DNA of 64,000 bases from Candidatus Obscuribacterales bacterium (GCA_021732085.1 JAKFVQ010000024.1:124001-188000), one strand, 5' to 3'. Shown: positions 52,913-62,102, counted from the first letter of the stretch. The notes: a model not told the origin generated them from the letters alone. Translations and numbers: made by a program.

Positions 52913-53302
52913 CTAACTCAGTAGTCGTTGCTTCTGTGGTCTGCAGAAGAGCCAATCGTCGAGTATGTTTGATAGTGCTTCCCGGCTCACCGGTTTTTGG
53001 AAATAATCATCCATACCGGCGGCCAGACATTCCCGGCGACAATCGGTGGCTGTGATTGCCACGATTGGAACAGCTTGCAGGTTCTTCTGCTTCTCTACTC
53101 TCCTGATTTCGGCGCAAGCTTCGATTCCTGTTATTCCAGGAAGCTGCACGTCCATCAAGACCAAATCGAAGAATTCGGACAGGTCCACCGCCTCCTCACC
53201 GCTGATAACGCCATAACAATTGACGTTCATTGCGTGCAGATGGCGCAGAACGATTTGCCTTATAACCGCGTTGTCCTCGACAACTAGCACTCGATTTATC
53301 AT
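52913..53302 (-). CDS. Single-domain response regulator (CheY-like)
   Basis: A 129-aa stand-alone receiver domain. It has the acidic pair Glu9/Asp10, the phospho-acceptor Asp51 in LVLMDVQLPG, Thr84 in AITATD and Lys103 in FQKPV. A short basic tail (RPQKQRLLS) follows. No output domain is present, so it should act by protein contact or in a phosphorelay. No histidine kinase is nearby. It starts 3 nt after the small membrane protein gene on the same strand. Confidence 0.93.
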   Translation of the reverse strand: MINRVLVVEDNAVIRQIVLRHLHAMNVNCYGVISGEEAVDLSEFFDLVLMDVQLPGITGIEACAEIRRVEKQKNLQAVPIVAITATDCRRECLAAGMDDYFQKPVSREALSNILDDWLFCRPQKQRLLS

Positions 53303-53305
53303 CGC

Positions 53306-53491
53306 CTATTCCCCCGTAACGGATTTATTTCCAACCATGCAGATAGCTACGTAGATGACGATGCCGGCTATGCTACCTCCGAGCATAACCCAGGCAGCAC
53401 CGGCGTTCATGTAATAAAGAAGCAGTGCAAACAGAGCTGAGACGATGAACATTGAAGCACTTGCGAACAATAGAAGTTTTGCTTCACTCAT
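53306..53491 (-). CDS. Small two-helix membrane protein
   Basis: A 61-aa protein with two transmembrane helices (LLLFASASMFIVSALFALLLYYM and AWVMLGGSIAGIVIYVAICMV). GGAGGT lies 4 nt before the ATG. It is co-transcribed with the response regulator. It has no known family, but the clean ribosome site supports it. Confidence 0.72.
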   Translation of the reverse strand: MSEAKLLLFASASMFIVSALFALLLYYMNAGAAWVMLGGSIAGIVIYVAICMVGNKSVTGE

Positions 53492-53734
53492 AATTACCTC
53501 CGAGTGAGAGACGCCCTTGCTCCAAGTGGAGCAGAGCTGATTGATCTGATCAAATTGAATTCAGTTGGCAAACGCGCGCTCAAGTGAGCTCCGCTTGCCG
53601 TGCTACGACGTGAATTGCTGCGGCAGGAAGAAACATGTCAACACGGTTTCTTTCTCATAATCCACGGTGGATACGCATGATCTGGATAAATCACACGACG
53701 AATCATTTGCGGAAATTAGTTTCCAGATAGCTTT

Positions 53735-54076
53735 CTAAATCAAAAGTGCTCTGTGCACAAGCCACAGCGGGCGCGCATTTGCAATGAATTGGTAGCTGAC
53801 TTTTGTCTGGCTGTTCGCTATTTTAGTGAACGATGGACTGAGACTAAGTAGGTTTGAAAAACAGGACGAAACAAACGCAATGAAACGCGGTTTGAACTCT
53901 GCTAAGTAAGCTGTTGCGCTTGCTGGACCCGCGCTATCAGCATAATAATGTTTGGATGCGACTTGAAGCTCGGCAAGAAATTCAGGATTCATTTGCTTGA
54001 CGAACGAAGCAAATGAAAACAGCAATAAGCCGAAGATGGTGATAACGCTAGCTAAGGCTTTGCGTCGTGCATTCAT
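53735..54076 (-). CDS. Hypothetical protein with N-terminal membrane anchor
   Basis: A 113-aa protein: basic N-terminus (MNARRKALA), one hydrophobic helix (SVITIFGLLLFSFASFV), then a polar region with no known domain. The ATG at 54076 has GGAGG 8 nt upstream. A GTG 9 nt earlier lies too close to that site. Function unknown. Confidence 0.6.
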   Translation of the reverse strand: MNARRKALASVITIFGLLLFSFASFVKQMNPEFLAELQVASKHYYADSAGPASATAYLAEFKPRFIAFVSSCFSNLLSLSPSFTKIANSQTKVSYQFIANARPLWLVHRALLI

Positions 54077-54223
54077 TGCGCGCACCTCCTTCTATAAGAG
54101 TAGCAAATGAATTGACTAATTGCCAACTGCTGAAAGCTTGCAGAAAGCACTAAGTAAGCACATCTTGAATGATTGTTGGAACACTAGGCAGTGATCGTTG
54201 ATCAACTCTTATCACTTGAACGA

Positions 54224-54838
54224 TTACTTGCTGGCGGGTTCCACTACCGTGGCTTTAACAATCTTGTCACCTTTGCGAATTGCCATTACAACATCCAAGC
54301 CTTCAGTTACCTTTCCAAAAACGGCGTATTTTCCGTCGAGTGAAGCGGCAGGGGCCAGAGTGATGTAAAACTGAGAGCTAGCGCTATTTGGGTGTGCGGT
54401 GCGCGCCATTGCAACAATTCCAGGTCCACTATGTGTGAGATTGGGGTTCTCTGTTTTAACTTCTAAGGGGATGTTTCTCTCATGACGCGTTTTGGGATCA
54501 ATATAACCGCCAGTTCCATCGCCCTTTGGATCGCCACCCTGAATCACGAATCCTGGTTCATAACGATGAAATGTCAAGCCGTTGTAGAAACCTTTTTGCA
54601 CCAGGTCAATAAAGTTGGATGCGGTTATGGGGGCATCCTTTTTGTAGATGCGCATTTTGAGCGTGCCCTTATTGGTTTCCATCGTTACGATTGGATCGGT
54701 GACAACTTCTTTCTTTGTCGCAGCAATTAGCCGTGTTCTAGACGTTTGAGCCTGGGCTTCAGGCAAGTACGCCAATAACGACGTTAATGAAAGCAAAGAG
54801 GCTAACAACAAGGTGGGGGCAGAACTTTTAGATAACAT
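54224..54838 (-). CDS. Exported peptidyl-prolyl cis-trans isomerase (cyclophilin type)
   Basis: A 204-aa cyclophilin with signal peptide (LLLASLLSLTSLLAYLPEAQA). Conserved active-site segments are MRIYKKDAPITASNFIDLV, the catalytic Arg in TFHRYEPGFVIQGGDP, GIVAMARTAHPNSASSQFYI and LDGKYAVFGKV. It should catalyse proline isomerisation during periplasmic folding. AAGGAG lies 9 nt before the ATG. Confidence 0.95.
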   Translation of the reverse strand: MLSKSSAPTLLLASLLSLTSLLAYLPEAQAQTSRTRLIAATKKEVVTDPIVTMETNKGTLKMRIYKKDAPITASNFIDLVQKGFYNGLTFHRYEPGFVIQGGDPKGDGTGGYIDPKTRHERNIPLEVKTENPNLTHSGPGIVAMARTAHPNSASSQFYITLAPAASLDGKYAVFGKVTEGLDVVMAIRKGDKIVKATVVEPASK

Positions 54839-54949
54839 TACTGTTCACTCCTTTTTCGACCGCATCACCAATTCCAATTTTCATCTTATACATTTGGTGC
54901 CGCTGCTTGCTAGTTTCTTTTCCTATTTTGAATTGAAAATTCAGTTGAA

Positions 54950-55951
54950 TTATTCTTCGCGCAAGCGTGTTCTCTGAATCAATTCACGGGATGGATCATA
55001 TGGCTTATTGATCAAAGGCGCATTCGGTCCCGGCTGCACGCCAGTGTCTGGAGTGTTTATTGGTGGAGCATTACGGGCGATTTCTAGAGTCCCCGTTGGG
55101 ATGCCCAATGGATAAGTAAGCAATGGAACTTTAATCGAGTCAAAACTGAACTTGTCGCCGGGGAAATAAATGACGCCTTCAGTGTCCTCCCCTGGAAGAA
55201 TGATTCTGCGTGACAATCGCCTGTCTTCGAGGCGTCTGCGCGTCTCGTTCAACCCATATGAGATTGGAAAGTCTGTTTTCGATGTTGTGTAGTGATCTTG
55301 TAGAATCGGTTCCATAAATCCGAGTGTGCCTACAAAAGTAGCGGCTAACAATGCTTTCTGTTTATCAGTGAATTGTCTGCCGGAGCTATGCATCGCGTCA
55401 TCTTCGGACAAAGAGAAAATGGCTGCGCCGCTCTTTTGTGCTTGAGCTCTTTCGCCATCAACTATGATCGCGTTCTCTGAAAAATTCTGGACCTTTACTT
55501 TGACTGCCGTGCAGTTTCGGCAAGGTTTGTTTTGAATGAATTGGTCTGTGACACTCAAAATCGTCCCAACCGGTCCTTTTAAGTTCAGTTGAGTCTCTGG
55601 CGCCTGAAATTGATTGACCCCAAGCGGCAAGGTGTCGTAAGGGGGCCAAGAGGCTGGCTTTCCTGAGCCGCCTGTGGCAGAGGGCGCCATTGTATTTTGT
55701 TGAATAACCGGACGTAGCGGCGCGCCTGAAGCATCCGAATTCGGAGTTTGTGGAACCTGCATCGGCGTGGACGGCATATCGGCGGTCGGCAGGTCCGGAC
55801 CGGAATAGTTCGCGCCTGACGAGTTATTGCTTTGGTTTGCGCTTGTGCCGGAAAGCGGTAACTTTGGTCTTAAGTCCTGGGCAGATGCTGCGGACACTGC
55901 TGGCAAAATCAGCACACAAAACGCTGCCAGGCTTGCATTCGAGAAAGAAAA
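54950..55951 (-). CDS. Exported hypothetical protein, start codon uncertain
   Basis: About 334 residues downstream of the tRNA-Met gene. The N-terminus is a signal peptide (LAAFCVLILPAVSAASAQ), followed by a Ser/Pro/Asn-rich linker and a beta-rich domain (about 120-320) with two Cys (KPCRNC) and KVKVQNFSENAIIVDGE. The frame has no ATG, GTG or TTG between the tRNA 3' end and the signal peptide. The only upstream ATGs (56044, 56086) would have the tRNA translated in frame. The true start may be a rare codon near 55951 or the GTG at 55915. Confidence 0.65.
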   Translation of the reverse strand, partial: FSFSNASLAAFCVLILPAVSAASAQDLRPKLPLSGTSANQSNNSSGANYSGPDLPTADMPSTPMQVPQTPNSDASGAPLRPVIQQNTMAPSATGGSGKPASWPPYDTLPLGVNQFQAPETQLNLKGPVGTILSVTDQFIQNKPCRNCTAVKVKVQNFSENAIIVDGERAQAQKSGAAIFSLSEDDAMHSSGRQFTDKQKALLAATFVGTLGFMEPILQDHYTTSKTDFPISYGLNETRRRLEDRRLSRRIILPGEDTEGVIYFPGDKFSFDSIKVPLLTYPLGIPTGTLEIARNAPPINTPDTGVQPGPNAPLINKPYDPSRELIQRTRLREE

Positions 55952-55953
55952 TC

Positions 55954-56025
55954 TGGCTCCGACAGGATTCGAACCTGTAACCAGGCGATTATGAGTCGCT
56001 CGCTCCACCCTTGAGCTACGGAGCC
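55954..56025 (-). tRNA. tRNA-Met (anticodon CAU, elongator type)
   Basis: Acceptor arms GGCTCCG / CGGAGCC pair fully with discriminator A and no encoded CCA. The D-arm is TAGCTCAAGGGTGGAGCGA, the anticodon loop CTCATAA on a GCGA/TCGC stem, and the T-arm ACAGGTTCGAATCCTGT. The first acceptor pair is G-C, so it is not initiator tRNA. A tRNA-Ile with modified CAU is possible but the overall sequence is like elongator Met. It lies 76 nt after accC on the same strand. Confidence 0.92.
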
Positions 56026-56101
56026 GTTTATAAACGTTCAGCATACGCTGAACTTGGGTGAAAAAGTCCATTCTATAACAAAGCATTTCTAGGCTCCCAG
56101 A

Positions 56102-57457
56102 TTATTTAACTGGAGCGGCCGGCTGCATATATTTTTCAATAAAGTCAGTGCTGACATCGCCTTTTTGGAACTGAGGATGGGACAGAACCTTTTGATGAAA
56201 CGGAATCGTCGTGTGTATTCCAGTGATGGCGTATTCGTCGAGTGCGCGTTGCATCCTTTGAATCGCTTCTGTTCTTGTGTTGCCCCAAACAATAAGTTTG
56301 CTGAGCAGAGAATCGTAGTTTGGCGGGATAGCATAACCGGGGTAACAGTGGCTGTCCACACGCACTCCGGGTCCTCCTGGCGCAATGTAGGCATCTATTC
56401 TGCCTGGACTTGGCATGAAGTTGCGGTCCGGATCTTCTGCATTGATGCGGCACTCAATAGAATGTCCACGGAATTTTATGTCTTCCTGCTTTATTGAGAG
56501 TTTTTCACCGGCAGCAACACGGATCTGTTCTTTGATCAAATCGAAGCCCGTGATAAGCTCGGTGACTGGATGCTCAACTTGGATCCGCGTGTTCATTTCC
56601 ATAAAGTAGAACTTGTTGTCGGCAAAAATGAATTCTACAGTTCCTGCGCCTTCATAATTGATATTCTTTGCGGCCTTAATTGCCGCTTCACCCATGCGCT
56701 GGCGAAGCTCCGGAGTGATAACCGGGCTCGGCGCTTCTTCGATTAGTTTTTGGTGGCGTCGTTGCACTGAGCAGTCACGCTCTCCTAAGTGCACAACATT
56801 GCCGTGTGCATCAGCCATTACTTGAATTTCGATATGGCGGATTGGCTTCAAATACTTCTCGATGTAGACTCCGCCATCGCCGAATGCATTTTGGGCTTCG
56901 GACTGGGCCGCACCAAGCGCCCTGGAAAGTTCGGAGGCGTCGCGCGCAACTCTCATTCCTTTTCCGCCACCACCGGCGGTTGCCTTGATAATAACTGGAA
57001 ATCCGATTTCCTCTGCGACGCTGAAGGCTTCGCGCTCGTCATCAACCAATCCTTCTGTTCCTGGAACGACAGGTACGCCAGCTTTTCGCATAGTGTCGCG
57101 AGCCGATGACTTGTCGCCCATCTTATTGATGGCTTCAACACTTGGTCCTATGAACTTGATTCTATGGTCAGCGCAGATATTGGCAAAGTTGGCGTTTTCA
57201 GCCAGGAATCCGTATCCTGGATGGACGGCATCGGCCCCGGTGACAACAGCTGTGCTGATTATCGCTGGGATATGAAGGTAGCTGCGTTGTGCTGGTGCTG
57301 GTCCGATGCAGAACGCTTCATCAGCCAATTTTACGTGAAGTGATTCGGAATCGGCTTGCGAATAAACTGCTACCGTGCGGATTCCCATCTCGCGGCATGC
57401 CCTGATCACTCTCAGGGCAATCTCCCCACGGTTGGCAATCAAGACTTTTTCAAACAT
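56102..57457 (-). CDS. accC: Acetyl-CoA carboxylase, biotin carboxylase subunit
   Basis: Carboxylates the biotin on BCCP using ATP and bicarbonate, the first half of malonyl-CoA synthesis. The 451-aa protein has the N-terminal fold ([18 protein letters not shown]), [10 protein letters not shown], the ATP-grasp Gly loop [38 protein letters not shown]-type motif, [16 protein letters not shown], and [13 protein letters not shown] lies 9 nt before the ATG. It follows accB by 40 nt in the usual accBC order. Confidence 0.97.
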   Translation of the reverse strand: MFEKVLIANRGEIALRVIRACREMGIRTVAVYSQADSESLHVKLADEAFCIGPAPAQRSYLHIPAIISTAVVTGADAVHPGYGFLAENANFANICADHRIKFIGPSVEAINKMGDKSSARDTMRKAGVPVVPGTEGLVDDEREAFSVAEEIGFPVIIKATAGGGGKGMRVARDASELSRALGAAQSEAQNAFGDGGVYIEKYLKPIRHIEIQVMADAHGNVVHLGERDCSVQRRHQKLIEEAPSPVITPELRQRMGEAAIKAAKNINYEGAGTVEFIFADNKFYFMEMNTRIQVEHPVTELITGFDLIKEQIRVAAGEKLSIKQEDIKFRGHSIECRINAEDPDRNFMPSPGRIDAYIAPGGPGVRVDSHCYPGYAIPPNYDSLLSKLIVWGNTRTEAIQRMQRALDEYAITGIHTTIPFHQKVLSHPQFQKGDVSTDFIEKYMQPAAPVK

Positions 57458-57497
57458 GTTTTCTTACCTTGCTGCTTTGATCAAAAGCCTCTGCTGT

Positions 57498-57989
57498 TTA
57501 GACTTTTGGATTAACCATAAAGAGCGCTTGTCCATATTCAACTGTGGTGCCATTTTCGACGAGGCATTTCACAATTCTGCCTGCTACTTCCGATGGCATA
57601 TCATTCATCAACTTCATCGCTTCGATGATGCAGACTGTTTGCCCGGGGCTGATTACATCACCGATATCAACGAACGGAGTGGCTGTTGGTGAAGGCGCTC
57701 TATAGAAAGTGCCAACCATTGGAGATGTGATTGGAACAAGTGCTTTTCCATTATTCTCTTCTTCGTTCTTTGGCGCTTCCGGTGCTTTGTTTACGACCTG
57801 CTGAGCATCCGGCATTTGGACTTGAAGCGGCGCCGGTCTGTGCGCCACCATATCCATTGACACCGCTGCGATGGGCTGACCCTTTTTGATCGTTATTTTC
57901 TCTTCGCCCGATTCAATGGTTAGTTCCGTTATGTCAGTCTTTCCGACTACATCGAGGAGACTCTTAATTTGTTCGAGATCGACTTTCAC
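57498..57989 (-). CDS. accB: Acetyl-CoA carboxylase biotin carboxyl carrier protein
   Basis: A 163-aa carrier. The N-terminal domain (VDLEQIKSLLDVVGKTDITE) and a Pro/Ala linker precede the biotinyl domain from about residue 85 (SPMVGTFYRAPSPTATPFV), with the biotin-bearing Lys126 in EAMKLMND. The start is a GTG with GAGGC 6 nt upstream. It heads the accB-accC pair. Confidence 0.97.
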   Translation of the reverse strand: MKVDLEQIKSLLDVVGKTDITELTIESGEEKITIKKGQPIAAVSMDMVAHRPAPLQVQMPDAQQVVNKAPEAPKNEEENNGKALVPITSPMVGTFYRAPSPTATPFVDIGDVISPGQTVCIIEAMKLMNDMPSEVAGRIVKCLVENGTTVEYGQALFMVNPKV

Positions 57990-58059
57990 CGATTTGCCTC
58001 ACATTACCTGGTTGTTTTCTAAGAGCTAAAGGCTTTATCCTGACTAGCAGGGGCAAGCT

Positions 58060-58620
58060 TTAGACGCGGGTCAAATATTTGCGATTGCGCGTATCGACTT
58101 TGATTTTGTCGCCCACTTTCAAGTGGAACGGAACGGTGATGATGGCTCCGGTTTCTAGTGTGGCTGGTTTGCCGCCACCAGAGCTGGTATCACCTCTTTC
58201 ATCCGGCGCTGTCTCGGTAACTTCAAGTTCAACCGTGTTCGGCAATTCTATGCCGATGATTCTTCCATCGTGCTTAAGAACTGTGATGCCTTCCAAGCCT
58301 TCCTTCAAGAACTCAACTGTATCGCCGATTTGAGTTGGGCTTACTTCAATTTGTTCATAACTGCCGTTGTCCATTAATGTGTATGCTTCGCCGCTCTTGT
58401 AGAGGTACTGCATTTCGCATTTTTCGATGTTTGCCGATGGCACTTTTTCGCCTGCTCTGAAAGTTTGTTCTAGCACGTTGCCGGTTTCAACATTTTTCAT
58501 TCTCGTACGCACAAATGCCGAACCCTTACCTGGTTTGACGTGCATAGCCTCGACTATTTGCCAGATGCCATTGTTATGCAGGATTGTCACCCCGGGGCGA
58601 AAATCATTGCTCGAAATCAT
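58060..58620 (-). CDS. efp: Translation elongation factor P
   Basis: Relieves ribosome stalling at polyproline stretches. The 186-aa protein has three beta-barrel domains. MISSNDFRPGVTI begins the KOW-like domain, and the tip loop HVKPGKGSAFVRTRMKN carries the Lys that contacts the peptidyl-tRNA. The C-terminal OB domain ends VGDKIKVDTRNRKYLTRV. No modification enzyme is adjacent. The many Pro-rich proteins of this window would need it. The ATG at 58620 fits the family; the frame extends 18 nt further upstream. Confidence 0.97.
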   Translation of the reverse strand: MISSNDFRPGVTILHNNGIWQIVEAMHVKPGKGSAFVRTRMKNVETGNVLEQTFRAGEKVPSANIEKCEMQYLYKSGEAYTLMDNGSYEQIEVSPTQIGDTVEFLKEGLEGITVLKHDGRIIGIELPNTVELEVTETAPDERGDTSSGGGKPATLETGAIITVPFHLKVGDKIKVDTRNRKYLTRV

Positions 58621-58868
58621 ACTTTGCTGTCCCCACAAAAATCTGTCCGATGAAAACTCTTACTCTTCGGACGCCAAGAAGAAGGCCTTTTCAGGCCACG
58701 TGGAATTCTAGCACTCTCGCTCCCAGTCCCTGCGGCAAGTAAAAGCATTTCATTACAAATAACGATTTAATCTTTGTGTCTGGCAGCGACCCGAAACTGA
58801 CCTAAACGAAAGCTAATCTGTTTGCGTGGAAGACAAGAGGTGTTCACCTTGAATTCCGAGCCGAAAAT

Positions 58869-59174
58869 ATGAATTCAAAGGTAAAAAGTATGAAAGCAGA
58901 AGGACCATCTCCTAGCACCCTCCTTGCCAAGTCACTGATTGAAGAAGGACACAAGTTTTTGCTGGGAAATCAGAACGCGCAAGCCATCCGCTGCTTTACA
59001 CGGGCGGAGCTGATTGGGTGTCGATCCAAAAACAACGAAGTCAAAATACTTGCAGTTATGGGCTTGATGATGGCCTATTGCCAAAGCGAGACACAAGGTG
59101 TGGCAAAGTCGCTAACTTCAAAGTTAGAAGTCTTGCTAGCGATGGAGCATTCCGACGCTCGGATGCTTGTCTGA
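58869..59174 (+). CDS. Hypothetical short helical protein
   Basis: A 101-aa protein with helical segments like one and a half TPR units (LIEEGHKFLLGNQNAQAIRCFTRAELIGC). No family is recognised. The ribosome site before the ATG at 58869 is poor. It faces the minus-strand gene at 59195, 20 nt away. Confidence 0.5.
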   Translation: MNSKVKSMKAEGPSPSTLLAKSLIEEGHKFLLGNQNAQAIRCFTRAELIGCRSKNNEVKILAVMGLMMAYCQSETQGVAKSLTSKLEVLLAMEHSDARMLV

Positions 59175-59194
59175 AGAATCAGTTGCTTGGTGAT

Positions 59195-59662
59195 TTACTC
59201 GGCGACTTCATCGTCTGCGGAGGCGACTGGGAATTTTATGGGAATTGACACCAGCGAGATCGAATCCTCGCCAAGCGAATATTCCACTTCCAGAACCGTG
59301 TCGTGAGCATCTTCAAAGTCCATGCACATGCAGCTGGATTGAACTACTGCCGTACCATGCGTTTGTCCAACTCTCATCTCGCATGGTGTAAGGTGCTTGA
59401 TTTCGTAGCCGTATTCCGGGAATCGGGTTATGCAAGTTATATCTGACGACAAGCGCTCCCTGGCGTCAAATCGCTCCACATGCAGCGATAAGCGAACATT
59501 CTCGAGGGCGTACGCAAGATGACTTTCTCTTCCAATCAGAGGGCTGAGCGTCGCGGAAAGGTGTTTGACAGCGATTCCGTTTTGATGAATGCTTAAAGGA
59601 CCATATTTTGTAGGCGTATCCAGCGGCATTGGTTGAAGTTTTTTACCTGGTTTTGTTTTCAT
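59195..59662 (-). CDS. Hypothetical protein, PilZ-like strand pattern possible
   Basis: A 155-aa soluble protein, mainly beta-strand. It begins MKTKPGKK, then GPLSIHQNGIAVKHLSATLS, LENVRLSLHVERF and RERLSSDITCI, and ends with an acidic tail (ASADDEVAE). The pattern of short strands with charged turns is reminiscent of PilZ domains, but the RxxxR and DxSxxG motifs are not convincing. The ATG at 59662 is preferred; an ATG at 59713 abuts its AGGAG without spacing. Confidence 0.6.
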   Translation of the reverse strand: MKTKPGKKLQPMPLDTPTKYGPLSIHQNGIAVKHLSATLSPLIGRESHLAYALENVRLSLHVERFDARERLSSDITCITRFPEYGYEIKHLTPCEMRVGQTHGTAVVQSSCMCMDFEDAHDTVLEVEYSLGEDSISLVSIPIKFPVASADDEVAE

Positions 59663-59765
59663 TTGTAGGTACTCTTGTTGTTCAGAGCAATTGGCGTTGC
59701 AGTGGGAGAGCATCTCCTGGCCCTGGTGTTCGGAAATTGGACGGGCAGCTCATCCTTCAGCTGGA

Positions 59766-59805
59766 CAAAAGAGTAGCGCAGTTTATTTAGCCGCTCTACT
59801 CTTTG
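59766..59805 (-). terminator. Terminator of the RRM protein gene
   Basis: AAAGAGTAG (59768-59776) pairs with CTACTCTTT (59796-59804), and GCG/CGC adds pairs past a bulge. The minus strand continues as TTTTGTCC. It lies 40 nt past the stop of the gene ending at 59844. Confidence 0.65.
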
Positions 59806-59843
59806 TCTCTTAACTGATCACGAGCACCGGTTGGGGCTCTGGC

Positions 59844-60131
59844 TTACCAGGTCTTACCGTATGTGGTTGCTGGTTTGCGATCTCGTGGCTCTGATAAGGC
59901 AACGAAAAGAGTGCGTCCATTGTGCTGGCTGTTGTCCAAAGTACGGATGGCGTCTTGTGCTGCTTCCGCTGTATTCATTTCGACGAAGCCAAAACCGCGC
60001 GATCTGCCGGTTTCACGGTCAGTAGCCATTCTTGCAGAAACGACTTCACCGTAGCTGGAGAAAATTCCGCTTAGATCGCTGTCTGTTGTGCTGAATGCGA
60101 GGTTTCTGACGAATAGTTTATTGTTGAGCAT
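59844..60131 (-). CDS. RRM-type RNA-binding protein (cyanobacterial Rbp-like)
   Basis: A 95-aa single RRM domain. RNP2 is KLFVRNLAF at the N-terminus and RNP1 is RGFGFVEM (about 45-52), with AAQDAIRTLDNSQHNGRTLFV completing the fold. It ends in a short polar tail (RKPATTYGKTW). Such small RRM proteins are typical of Cyanobacteria, where several are cold-induced. They bind single-stranded RNA. A GGCCGC/GCGGCC hairpin lies in its leader at 60162-60176. Confidence 0.95.
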   Translation of the reverse strand: MLNNKLFVRNLAFSTTDSDLSGIFSSYGEVVSARMATDRETGRSRGFGFVEMNTAEAAQDAIRTLDNSQHNGRTLFVALSEPRDRKPATTYGKTW

Positions 60132-60260
60132 TAAAGGTAAACCTTATAGAAGTAGTATTTCGGCCGCCAAGCGGCCACAGAAAAAGTCACGGTGAATTGG
60201 ATATACATTGCGACAATGCGGTGACATCCGTCTTTTGTGCGGTAATGTTATGAGGCACTA

Positions 60261-60374
60261 ATGGCACGGCGGAGAAATCGGAATCCGAAAAGTAGCTTTG
60301 CACCTAAACCTTCGGCAATAGAACTCAAAGGTAGAGCAAGACAGCCTGGCAATTTCAAAGGTATCCTAGCATGA
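60261..60374 (+). CDS. Possible 37-aa basic small protein
   Basis: A short frame MARRRNRNPKSSF...NFKGILA with GAGG 5 nt before its ATG. The peptide is rich in Arg, Lys, Pro and Gly, like a small nucleic-acid-binding protein. It sits alone on the plus strand within the 343-base gap 60132-60474, which otherwise holds only the leader of the RRM gene. No family is known; it could be chance. Confidence 0.35.
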   Translation: MARRRNRNPKSSFAPKPSAIELKGRARQPGNFKGILA

Positions 60375-60474
60375 ATTGCTGACAATTACTACCTTTTGAA
60401 ATTTACTTTTTGAGTATTTTCGCCGCTCGGGAATTCAAGCACCGTCTGTGGTGTCACTTTTGCGCATCCTGAGT

Positions 60475-61332
60475 TCACAATCTGCTTTCATTTTCGAGTT
60501 CCGTAGCTTGGAATGTCGCTTCCGAAAGATTGGCGCTAACGCCAAATAGCGTGTAGACAAATGCTACAAGCAACTGTATTAAGCCCAAGTGCATTGCGAA
60601 ATTCGTCAAGCTAACTCCTGCTATCTGGCTGGGAAATAGCTTGGCCAGAATGCCAATAATTACAGCATTACCGACAGCAAAGGATGAGACGCGCAATATG
60701 CCTTCGTACTTAATACCGATCGAGATCATTTGCGCCAATATCAATCCGGCAACGCTAAAGCCGAACGCTTGAAAAATCTGGCCGGCCCATGCAGGCGGAA
60801 GCCGTAATGCAAAATCGATTAATGGCACAGCCAGTGCACTCATTTTGAGAGTTTGCATGAAACTGTTCTTGTCCATCTTCATTTGTCCGGCAATGGCAAA
60901 ATTCAGTACTTCTTGCTCGAAACCCTTAGAGTCCTTATTACCCATGTTCAAAATAATGCCAGTGTCGGTAACCAACGCCGTCACGCCTAGCTCATCCAGG
61001 CGCCTGCCTGCTCTTGCATTGCTAGTGTCGAACCCAACAACCGGGCGTTGACTCTGCGGATCAAAAACATAGTAGATGGATTCCTTGTCCATCGTCATCT
61101 TTCCGTTTTTGATCTCCATAATCGGAACTTGTTCGGCGTAGTAAGGTCCGATCGTTTCAGCTTGCTTGTAGAAATAGATACCTGTTTGGATGGATTCGAT
61201 GCCGCAGGAAACAGCCAGAACACAGAGCAAGTAGACAAAGCCTACACCTTTACCATGACTTCCCAGGTCGCGATAAAAATTTGTGGAGAAAAACGCCCAT
61301 AGTGGCGCCTGCCAGACTTTGTACTGTTTCAA
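60475..61332 (-). CDS. DUF1189-type membrane protein
   Basis: A 285-aa protein. The N-terminus WAFFSTNFYRDLGSHGKGVGFVYLL followed by a helix matches the DUF1189 family. An extracytoplasmic domain spans about 50-150, with KMTMDKESIYYVFDPQSQRP. Four or so helices follow (from about 165). Function unknown. The start is a TTG with GGAGG 7 nt upstream. Confidence 0.82.
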   Translation of the reverse strand: MKQYKVWQAPLWAFFSTNFYRDLGSHGKGVGFVYLLCVLAVSCGIESIQTGIYFYKQAETIGPYYAEQVPIMEIKNGKMTMDKESIYYVFDPQSQRPVVGFDTSNARAGRRLDELGVTALVTDTGIILNMGNKDSKGFEQEVLNFAIAGQMKMDKNSFMQTLKMSALAVPLIDFALRLPPAWAGQIFQAFGFSVAGLILAQMISIGIKYEGILRVSSFAVGNAVIIGILAKLFPSQIAGVSLTNFAMHLGLIQLLVAFVYTLFGVSANLSEATFQATELENESRL

Positions 61333-61412
61333 CAGTCATCCTCCCTGCTAGGGGTATATTACCCAAAATAGGCAGGGCGGTTTCTGTAAGCCGACGATTC
61401 GCGTTCTTCGCT

Positions 61413-62087
61413 TTAGTAGTCTTTCTTAATCTTTTCAACGTCGCCTTTTAGCCAGCTATAGCCAGGATCGACGTTTGAACCTGCGATATATTCGGCTTCA
61501 AAACTAACTTTATCGCGTTCGGATTTTGCCGGAAATGTAAGACCGGGGTTACCGTTTATATCGGCAAAAACACTCATGATCGATCGGCGGAAATCGGGAT
61601 TGGGACTGCAAGTTATTATTTCCGGAATGATGGTTCTGTTGCGATAAACGGTTATGCGAAGCACTGCTCGTCCAGGCGCATTGGCTCTTCCGTTCCAAAT
61701 TTGGTAGATGGCTCCAGCTAGCTGTTTATGCCACTTTTCCCAAGCAAGAACTAGTTCCTTCGAACCCTTGTCGGCTCCGATGTCAAATCCTTTTGGCAGC
61801 CGAGCAAAATCCTCGCTTTGAACCGCGCCGCCTTTTAGGTTTGCGGTGTCCGCTCTTCCTTGTAATGGATCAGCAAAAGCACTGCTGTCAACCGGGCTCG
61901 AGCTATCTACCTGCCCCTGCATGCCGCGTTGAATTCGTGTCGGCTCTGCCGGGCGAGCGTGTCGGAGGCGATAATCTTCGGTTTCAATTCGACCCTTCAA
62001 TGCTTCACTGTGCGCAGGTTGGATGAGATTGCCTAATGAACATGCAAGCATCATCAACGACATTGAAAGAAGTAAGCCTCTGGGCAT
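61413..62087 (-). CDS. Exported protein with TonB/TolA-like C-terminal domain
   Basis: A 224-aa protein. It has a signal peptide (LLLSMSLMMLACSLGNLIQPAHS), a polar linker, then a domain of about 100 residues (AWEKWHKQLAGAIYQIWNGRANAPGRA-VLRITVYRN) in the style of TonB-C/TolA-C, without a membrane spacer. The Cys in LACSLG may be a lipobox. The ATG at 62087 has GGTGGA 7 nt upstream; a GTG at 62099 is the alternative. It lies 15 nt after the TPR gene and is probably co-transcribed. Confidence 0.82.
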   Translation of the reverse strand: MPRGLLLSMSLMMLACSLGNLIQPAHSEALKGRIETEDYRLRHARPAEPTRIQRGMQGQVDSSSPVDSSAFADPLQGRADTANLKGGAVQSEDFARLPKGFDIGADKGSKELVLAWEKWHKQLAGAIYQIWNGRANAPGRAVLRITVYRNRTIIPEIITCSPNPDFRRSIMSVFADINGNPGLTFPAKSERDKVSFEAEYIAGSNVDPGYSWLKGDVEKIKKDY

Positions 62088-62102
62088 TTTTGTTTCCACC
62101 GC

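Noticed and set aside
52450-52916. Several 60-130 residue frames in the GC-rich island
   Set aside because: They occur on both strands, are Pro/Arg/Gly-rich and lack ribosome sites. This is expected of GC-rich sequence with few stop codons.
55954-56086. N-terminus of the exported protein gene extended to ATGs at 56044 or 56086
   Set aside because: It would require translating the tRNA-Met gene, and the resulting SSRVERATHNR-type peptide is a well-known tRNA artefact.
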